DNA of 8,775 bases from contig JAILPF010000371.1 in NCBI GenBank assembly GCA_024699575.1, forward strand, positions 1 to 8,775, in the 5' to 3' direction. The position numbers and the translations under genes were made by a program. Within the stretch, counting starts at the first letter, position 1, and each line of letters starts with the position of its first letter. This document shows, in pieces, positions 1 to 6,100 of this stretch. The stretch comes from Acetatifactor sp. (GTDB lineage Bacteria; Bacillota; Clostridia; Lachnospirales; Lachnospiraceae). The notes beneath the pieces are model-generated. The model saw nothing but the letters and a program-made list of their open reading frames with translations, was not told where the DNA came from and did no database searches.

Positions 1-886
1 CTCTCTGCCATAAATACCATTCATCAATCCGTTTAAACGGCAAGGTAGCGTGTTTGGCAGTAAGATTATAATATTCGTCCACATGCACACCTTCTCCACA
101 ACTACAGTTAAGGTCTTCTCCCTCTACTTTCATTGCGAACTGTTTTTTACAGTAAGGGCATACAAACAGTATCTTATCAAGCCCTGTGGCATTGGGGACT
201 TTTCCTTTGTAACGATAATGCATTTTGTTATTCCATTCGAAGTCGTTGTACCTGAATTTTTCAAGAAGTCTTTCGTATACATCCCCTTCGCTTAATGATT
301 TCAATTCGTTTTTATCAAAAAGAATCTCGTATGTATATTCCACATGTCCATTTCTTATATGCTTATCAAATCTGGGACGCGCAAGATATGCGCCGTGACC
401 TGTACAAAGGACGGTATCCATACCCAGCTTTTTTACGAGCTTTGCTGTCGCAGGATCCAATGGACTCGCAGCGCCGTCCATGGATTGTATCCCTTCCGGA
501 AAGATTGCAAACGAAGCTCCTTGTTTTTGGAGCCGGAAGATACTTTTTGCAACCTTTATATCATTTACATAGAGCATTTTGGGAATCACTCTGTCTCCCA
601 AAAACATTTTAAATCCACCGGGAATCAGCATATTGTGAAGACCCATTATGACATTCGGTCTGATAAAAGGATATCCGAGCATGACATGATAAGGGTCCGT
701 ACTCGACAAATGTTCTGAAAGCAGAAGGACACGGTGCCCTTTCATCGCTTTTTTATCAAACTTGTAAATGAATTTTGCAGGGTGGACAAGGTTATATAAC
801 CATGCAACGGCAATCGTGAGGTTTCGCGAGGAACATCTTGGAAGTGCAGGCTCATAATTGTTAAGTATCATTCCGGGGCTTTTCAT
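1..886 (-). CDS. PlsC-family (1-acylglycerol-3-phosphate-type) acyltransferase with C-terminal zinc ribbon, 3' end cut by window
   Basis: The frame is open from the start to base 1, giving 295 visible residues with no stop, so the C terminus lies outside the window. Two acyltransferase signatures are visible: the HX4D motif (HLSSTD, His59 and Asp64), which holds the catalytic His, and FPEG at 129-132, which in this family contacts the glycerol-phosphate acceptor. After the acyltransferase domain come CPYC (Cys243, Cys246) and CSC (Cys261, Cys263), a likely zinc ribbon. From family knowledge it would move an acyl chain from a thioester donor to lysophosphatidate or a related acceptor at the inner membrane face; the true acceptor is unknown. 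ATG 886 was chosen because AGG lies 7 bases before it. The in-frame ATG at 910 would add 8 residues but has only a weak AAGAAG 4 bases upstream. The gene follows the M20 gene by 34 bases (10 with the longer start), so it is probably in the same operon. The fold call is firm and the substrate is open. Confidence 0.85.
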   Translation of the reverse strand, partial: MKSPGMILNNYEPALPRCSSRNLTIAVAWLYNLVHPAKFIYKFDKKAMKGHRVLLLSEHLSSTDPYHVMLGYPFIRPNVIMGLHNMLIPGGFKMFLGDRVIPKMLYVNDIKVAKSIFRLQKQGASFAIFPEGIQSMDGAASPLDPATAKLVKKLGMDTVLCTGHGAYLARPRFDKHIRNGHVEYTYEILFDKNELKSLSEGDVYERLLEKFRYNDFEWNNKMHYRYKGKVPNATGLDKILFVCPYCKKQFAMKVEGEDLNCSCGEGVHVDEYYNLTAKHATLPFKRIDEWYLWQR

Positions 887-920
887 GGAAATACCTTTTC
901 CTTTCAGCATTGTTCTTCTT

Positions 921-2591
921 TTATAAAGCGCATATAAGGTTTTTGTAGAAATCGACACATCCGGGGAGGCATACCGTCTCTATGTTTTCATTGATGCCAT
1001 GAATGCCGTCCATTTGTTCCGGTCCATAAATAACAGGTGCAAATCTGACCACAGTGTCGCATATGTCCTGGTAGAATCTCGCATCAGAGGCGCCAACCAT
1101 AACATAAGGAATCGACACAATACCGGGAAATGTCTTATCTATGGCTCTTAAAAACAATTGATATGCCTCTGACTTTATATTTGCAGCACGAGTAAAGTCT
1201 CTGGCTTCAACGATATCCATGGAAAGCTCATACTTCGCGGCAGTTTTTCTTAAGATTTCCAGACTCTCTTCCATTCCCTGATGAGGTATAAAACGAATAT
1301 TTGCACTTACCGTAGCTTTCTGAGGCATGGAATTAAAAGCTTCTGAGCCCGATTGCCTGGTGAATGCAACCGTTGTTTTGGTCATGGCACCGGCCTGAGC
1401 GGATACGGCTGAAAGAATCGACGGAAGTACCGGCTTAAAAAGCCAGAGATTGCAAAGCACAAATTTAAGCCCAAAACCCGCATACGGAGCAAGGGAGCGA
1501 AACATGAAAGAAACTTCCGGCAGCAGCTTTTTTTTGAACATTTTCCCTTTTTCCAATATTCCGACCATGGCAAAATTACCGGGTATCCCGGCCACCGGAC
1601 TTTTTATGATTCCACCGCCTTCATCACATACAAGGTAGGGCTTAACACTGCGTTTTTTGAGGATTTCAACAAGACTTGGGCAGCCGTTTCCGGACCATTC
1701 CTCGGTACAGGAAGACGAAAGATAAACATCCTGTCTGGGGACATAACCTGTTTCCAGAAGTTCTTCAACAGCCTGAAAGAAACCCATAAGGCTGCATTTT
1801 GTATCGCTTGCCCCTCTTCCCCATACTTTTCCGTCCTCTATATCCCCTGAAAAAGGATCATGCAGCCAACTGCCTTCGGGTGGAACGGTGTCCTGATGGC
1901 TCATAAGTACAACAGGCTTCTCGGAAGACTTACCCTTCCATAAAAACAGGAGATTTCCTTCCGTCTCTGTCAATTCCAAACGTGAAAAAACGTGTGGAAA
2001 GAGTGAAGCAAGAACTTTATGGAAGTCACGATATTTGTCCGGCTCATAGACATCGCTATGTGACACGGTATCAAATCGAACCATTTGACTGAGCTTTTCG
2101 GAATAAAGTTTTTCCCTTTCCAAAGAAGTGGCAGGGTGATATTCCGAAACAAGGGACGGCGTAAGTAAAGTCTTTATAAGAGCGATAAGGAGCATCGTAA
2201 CGAGGCTTGATGTTGCAATAGCCAGCGTGGATATTATCTCGTTTTCCAAAGTTCCGGTCTTTGTTCCTGCAATATCCCTGGCATTCATGGCACATGGAAT
2301 CTTCATATTTATGAGATTACCGGTAATATAAGCAAGATAACCGCCGCCTGCACCGAGCATGGGTGTGTATACAAGAAACTCAACGACACTTGATACCGTC
2401 CAGACGAGACCTACAGACAGAAATGCCCTGGCGACCGCACCAATGTTGGGAAACGCTCCCAGATAAGCGCCTATGGCAAACGGAGCACCTACAAGCATGA
2501 TAAGCGTAATGGCGGACATCGTACGTCCGATCAAATGGGTTCTTTTCTGAAAGCTTTTCCTATATTCTTCGTGATTCGTATCTCTATCCAC
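921..2591 (-). CDS. Fusion protein: N-terminal membrane domain plus M20-family metallopeptidase/amidohydrolase
   Basis: Numbered from the GTG at 2591, this is a 556-residue protein. Residues 1-145 are hydrophobic, with likely membrane spans near 24-47, 53-79 and 120-143, and a glycine-rich stretch (MLGAGGGYL) between. Residues about 155-556 are an M20 di-zinc hydrolase. The metal and catalytic set is complete: SHQDTVP (His232, catalytic Asp234), GRGASDTK (bridging Asp263), EEW (Glu297, Glu298), CDEGG (Asp323) and HGINE (His531). It most resembles the Gly-Xaa carboxypeptidase/PM20D1-like group, which cleaves dipeptides or N-acyl amino acids; the substrate here is unknown. After EKG at 348-350 the chain goes straight to KMFKKKL, and the usual strand region with a GGH-type His of the lid domain appears to be missing. 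Frame is open up to a TTG at 2621, but AGGAGG sits 6 bases before the GTG, so GTG is the likely start. The upstream stop overlaps that ribosome binding site, which suggests coupled translation. The M20 call is firm; a working enzyme is less sure. Confidence 0.85.
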   Translation of the reverse strand: MDRDTNHEEYRKSFQKRTHLIGRTMSAITLIMLVGAPFAIGAYLGAFPNIGAVARAFLSVGLVWTVSSVVEFLVYTPMLGAGGGYLAYITGNLINMKIPCAMNARDIAGTKTGTLENEIISTLAIATSSLVTMLLIALIKTLLTPSLVSEYHPATSLEREKLYSEKLSQMVRFDTVSHSDVYEPDKYRDFHKVLASLFPHVFSRLELTETEGNLLFLWKGKSSEKPVVLMSHQDTVPPEGSWLHDPFSGDIEDGKVWGRGASDTKCSLMGFFQAVEELLETGYVPRQDVYLSSSCTEEWSGNGCPSLVEILKKRSVKPYLVCDEGGGIIKSPVAGIPGNFAMVGILEKGKMFKKKLLPEVSFMFRSLAPYAGFGLKFVLCNLWLFKPVLPSILSAVSAQAGAMTKTTVAFTRQSGSEAFNSMPQKATVSANIRFIPHQGMEESLEILRKTAAKYELSMDIVEARDFTRAANIKSEAYQLFLRAIDKTFPGIVSIPYVMVGASDARFYQDICDTVVRFAPVIYGPEQMDGIHGINENIETVCLPGCVDFYKNLICAL

Positions 2592-2597
2592 GGCACA

Positions 2598-2603
2598 CCT
2601 CCT
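2598..2603 (-). promoter_or_regulatory. Ribosome binding site AGGAGG that fixes the GTG start of the M20 fusion gene
   Basis: A perfect AGGAGG lies 6 bases upstream of GTG (2591-2589). Its first two bases are part of the TAG stop (2604-2602) of the preceding membrane-protein gene, so terminating ribosomes are placed on the next start. The site lies inside the reading frame if the TTG at 2621 is used, which argues against that start. Confidence 0.85.
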
Positions 2604-2994
2604 AAAATATAACTGCGACAATCATTCCGACGAACATGCTGCATGCCACGGAAATGCTGTCAAGCCACATAAAATGCTTTTTCCCGACGAGAAACGTGAA
2701 GAATGCCTTGACAAGAGCGGAGACAGCGGAAACCAGGATAGGTGTAAAGTCTCCCTCGAAGGTAAACATACCGTTTCCGGAAAGAGCTATGACTCCGAGA
2801 AGTATCCCGATACTTGGGAAAATCGAAAATGTGGCACTGCTTGCAATAACCCTCGTAAGCTTCCTTTTGTCCATTCCGAGCTTTATCCCGGCACAGTAGG
2901 ATCTTATCAGCAAAATAACGCACAGAACAAATACGAACAGAATAATTCCCCCACATATCAGATAGATAACAGGGCTGTTCAATGATTCAAGCAT
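2602..2994 (-). CDS. Small four-helix membrane protein, DUF5058-like (apparently internally shortened)
   Basis: The product has 130 residues with four likely membrane spans near 9-30, 51-72, 84-103 and 111-130. A short basic loop (MDKRKLTRV, 41-49) lies between spans 1 and 2. The N-terminal half (SPVIYLICGG, then SSATFSIFPS) and the C-terminal end (MWLDSISVACSMFVGM) recall the two ends of DUF5058 proteins. Those proteins are, from memory, about 230 residues, so the middle part, roughly 100 residues, seems to be absent. The function of DUF5058 is not known; a transport or channel role is only a guess. The ATG start has AGGTGG 7 bases upstream, and a strong promoter lies about 60 bases upstream, making this the first gene of an operon with the M20 fusion and the acyltransferase. 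It is a real gene by ribosome binding site, promoter and spacing; the family assignment is moderate. Confidence 0.75.
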   Translation of the reverse strand: MLESLNSPVIYLICGGIILFVFVLCVILLIRSYCAGIKLGMDKRKLTRVIASSATFSIFPSIGILLGVIALSGNGMFTFEGDFTPILVSAVSALVKAFFTFLVGKKHFMWLDSISVACSMFVGMIVAVIF

Positions 2995-3001
2995 CTTTTT
3001 G

Positions 3002-3007
3002 CCACCT
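3002..3007 (-). promoter_or_regulatory. Ribosome binding site AGGTGG of the DUF5058-like gene
   Basis: AGGTGG sits 7 bases before the ATG at 2994, a good spacing, and supports that start. Confidence 0.7.
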
Positions 3008-3054
3008 TTTGCTTATATGGTATTTCAATTACTTTTGTACGCAAACACATATTA

Positions 3055-3083
3055 AGTATACTAGTAATTAAATATTTTTTCAA
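3055..3083 (-). promoter_or_regulatory. Sigma-A-type promoter for the DUF5058-like / M20 / acyltransferase operon
   Basis: Read on the minus strand, TTGAAA (3083-3078) and TATACT (3060-3055) are separated by exactly 17 bases in an A+T-rich region. Each hexamer differs from the consensus at one base. Transcription would start near 3047-3049, leaving a leader of about 55 bases before the ATG at 2994. The 8-base palindrome TACTAGTA (3059-3066) covers the upstream edge of the -10 box and could be an operator half of some kind, but it is too short to claim. The promoter begins only 25 bases after the GH76 stop codon. Confidence 0.75.
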
Positions 3084-3108
3084 TGAATTTACCTATGTCT
3101 TTTCTTTT

Positions 3109-6100
3109 TTATCTGCTAAACACGAACCAGTTGAAATTGTACAGGTATCCCTCTCCTTCAAATACAAGGTACAGTGTATGAACGCCTGTCACAGGTGCGG
3201 TAAGGTTGCAGGAGAAGTCCTGCCAGTTTCCCCAGCCGCCTGTAGGGGTAACCGCACAAGTGCCGACCAGATTGTTATCCGCTATCTCATCCACATAAAT
3301 CTTAATGTTTCCGCCGCTTGCATCGGAAGAAGCCCTGAACAGAGCCCAAACCGGTGTCTGCTCACCAAAATCTACGTAATTGTACTTCGCATATCCATAG
3401 GTATTGATTCCGGCAAGGTGTGTTCCACCGCCCTCATCCTGGCAGCCTTCCAGTCCGACTCCCCCGCTTTCCGCAAAGCTTTCTGCTTCCACACGCTCAT
3501 AGGGGTTCACCGTCACTATCTGTGGTGTGGACACGAATTGGAACCAGTTAATATTATACAAGTCGTTATTGCCGATCTTCTTGAATACCAGATAAATTGT
3601 ATGCTGTCCTGTTATTCCCTCTGCAGACAGATTGCAGCTATAGGTTGCCCAGCTGTTCCAGTCATTATTTTGAGGAATGTCACAACTGCCAATCAGGTTC
3701 TCAGCTGAATCCTTGGAATCCACATACAGTTCGATTCTTCCGCCGTCCCATGCAGATGCTCTAAACAGAGCTTCTGTAGGCGCTGTCTGGCCAAAATCAA
3801 CCGCATAAGTCACAAACTCACCGTCGTTTAATCCACCCAGCTGCTCATTTCCGTCCACATCGCTTGTGTTCTCTTTGAAGTATCCAACGCCGTCCACAAA
3901 GTTTTCTGCTTCAATCCGCTCATAGGCATTTACATATGCAGGAGCATCCGGCTCTGTCGTTTCTGCCGACAGTTCAAACCAATCGATATTAAACAGGTAG
4001 CCGTTACCTCTAAACACCAGATAGATTGTGTGAATTCCTGTCAGCTCTCCACTTAATGCACATGTAAATTCACTGTAATTACTCCAGTCTCCTGTGTAGG
4101 TAATATCGCAGCTTCCAAGAAGAATACTTCCGTCTCCCTCCAAAGCGTCTGCGCGGACTTCTATCACACCGCCACTCATAGGGGTTGCAGCTCTTACGGT
4201 AAACTGTCTCGGAGCAACGTCACCAAAGTCAAGGTTCTTATATGCGGCATAACCATAGGTGTTGATACCGTTCAACTCATGATCGTTGGAACCGCAGTTT
4301 CCACCTTTTTCATCATAATTTTCCGCTTCCATTCTTGTATAAGCAGGTACACCCTTCGGGGAAACCTTTGCTGTAATATTGCTGTTGCAGGTTCCTGCAT
4401 AATCACCGTATCCTGTCACCAGAAGCTGAATGCTCTTCTTCACATCATCCGGAACCACTTTATAGGTTGCCTCGCAGGACTTGAGCACGCCTCCGATATA
4501 CCATTCGAAGTTTACGGTTGCATCCGCAGGGGCTACTGTTGCTGTGAGTTCATCCCCTACCGTAATGGAACCATCTGAAATTGTTACACTCTCAATTGCT
4601 GTCTTATCCTGTTCAATAAACTCAAACCAATCCAGATTGTAAAGGGCGCCGCCTCCCACAAACACAAGATACAAATCATGTGTACCTGTAATCGTCTGAG
4701 ATACCTGACTATTGAACGTACGATACTTCATCCAGTCACCTGTGGACTGAATATCGCAGCTGCAAAGCACAGGGCCATCCACAGCTCCGTCCCGCACTTC
4801 AATCACTCCGCCATCCCATGCGGATGCACGAACTGTCAAGGCTTTCGGGCTGACTGTTCCGAAATCCACACCGCGATATACCGTGTAGTAACCATTGGAA
4901 ATTCCTGCAAGGGAGGTTCCTCCGATATCGTTACCCTCGGTACCCACACCGTTATGTCTGTCGCTGAAGCTTTCCAGCTCTATTCTGTTATATGCAGACT
5001 TTACTCCGTCTCCACTGTAATCCGGTACTTCCAAAGCCTCTGAAGTAAAGGAGAAGCTATCCAGCTCAAACAGGAAGTTTCCGTTACCTCTAAATACCAG
5101 GCAGATGTCTTTGATACCTGCTGTCGGCTGAATCTCGCACAGGAATTCCTTTACTACTGCAAAACTTCCCGTATTTGCAATGGTCGCTGTGCCAATGAGT
5201 TCACCGGAGGGATTATCCAGTCGGATTTCCACGCTTCCCCCAGTCAATGCAGCAGATGCATTCAATTTGGCTCTGATTGCCGGAGTACTTCCAAAGTCAA
5301 CATTCTTGTAAATGGTGTAGTAACCATCTTTGATTTTAGCAATTCTCTTCTTATCGGCACTGCGCGTGATACCCCGGCAGCTTACGAAACTTTCTGCCTG
5401 AATAGTGTTCTGTCCGTTTCGAATCAGTTCTCTTGAGCCTGCCACATTTTGCAGCATTGCAACCGCAGTGGATGCACCGAAGGAATAATAATTCTTTTCT
5501 TCTGTTTTATCGCCCCATCTGGTCCAGATGATATTATCCGAATTGCGGTTGCTCCAGGCAACTGCCGCATTCAGTTTCATCCATTCCAGTATCATCGGCT
5601 GATTGTTATCCACAGCATAAAGGTAGAACCATCTTGGCAGAATTCCCTTAAATCCTTGGGAATCCTCAGCATCAGAAGATCCGCCCTCATCGTTCATGAC
5701 ACTGCCGTGATACTTGGTAACAATTGTATAATCACAGGTTTTTGCAGCATATCCGACATATTTTGCCGCTTCTGCTGCGTTACGGCTCTTATAATATTCG
5801 CCGAGGAGTGTTGCTGCTCCTACGAATGTACCCTGATTATAGGTAAAATCCCAATCCGTGCGGACACCCGCTCTGGTCATGTTGTCATACACACATCCGG
5901 TCTCTGCGTTGTATAACTTTGATACCACCCAGTCCAGCATGCCCTTTGCCTTCTGATAATAGGCGTCATCGCCGGTCGCCTCTCCCAACAGGCAGGCTGC
6001 GATGGCTGCAGGACAGTTTACGCATGCATTCTTGGACTGATTTTCGGTCTTCCACCAAAGGCCACCGCCAAGATCCTCGCTCCAAGCCCTGTCATATACT

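Noticed and set aside
50..718. Three overlapping plus-strand open frames
   Set aside because: They lie antisense to the acyltransferase, whose HX4D and FPEG motifs and continuous frame are convincing. The plus-strand products show no recognisable motif.
2592..2621. TTG at 2621 as start of the M20 fusion gene
   Set aside because: The AGGAGG ribosome binding site would be inside the coding region; GTG 2591 is 6 bases after it.
3059..3066. TACTAGTA palindrome at the -10 box as an operator
   Set aside because: Only 8 bases are symmetric and the flanks do not extend the symmetry; in A+T-rich promoter DNA this can occur by chance.
2995..3108. Terminator, riboswitch or small RNA in the intergenic stretch
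   Set aside because: No stable hairpin with a T-run and no known riboswitch-like core is visible; the stretch is explained by a promoter, a short leader and a ribosome binding site.
3178..5916. Several plus-strand open frames of 99 to 176 codons inside the GH76 gene
   Set aside because: All are antisense to well-conserved CBM6 and GH76 coding sequence and have no recognisable family.
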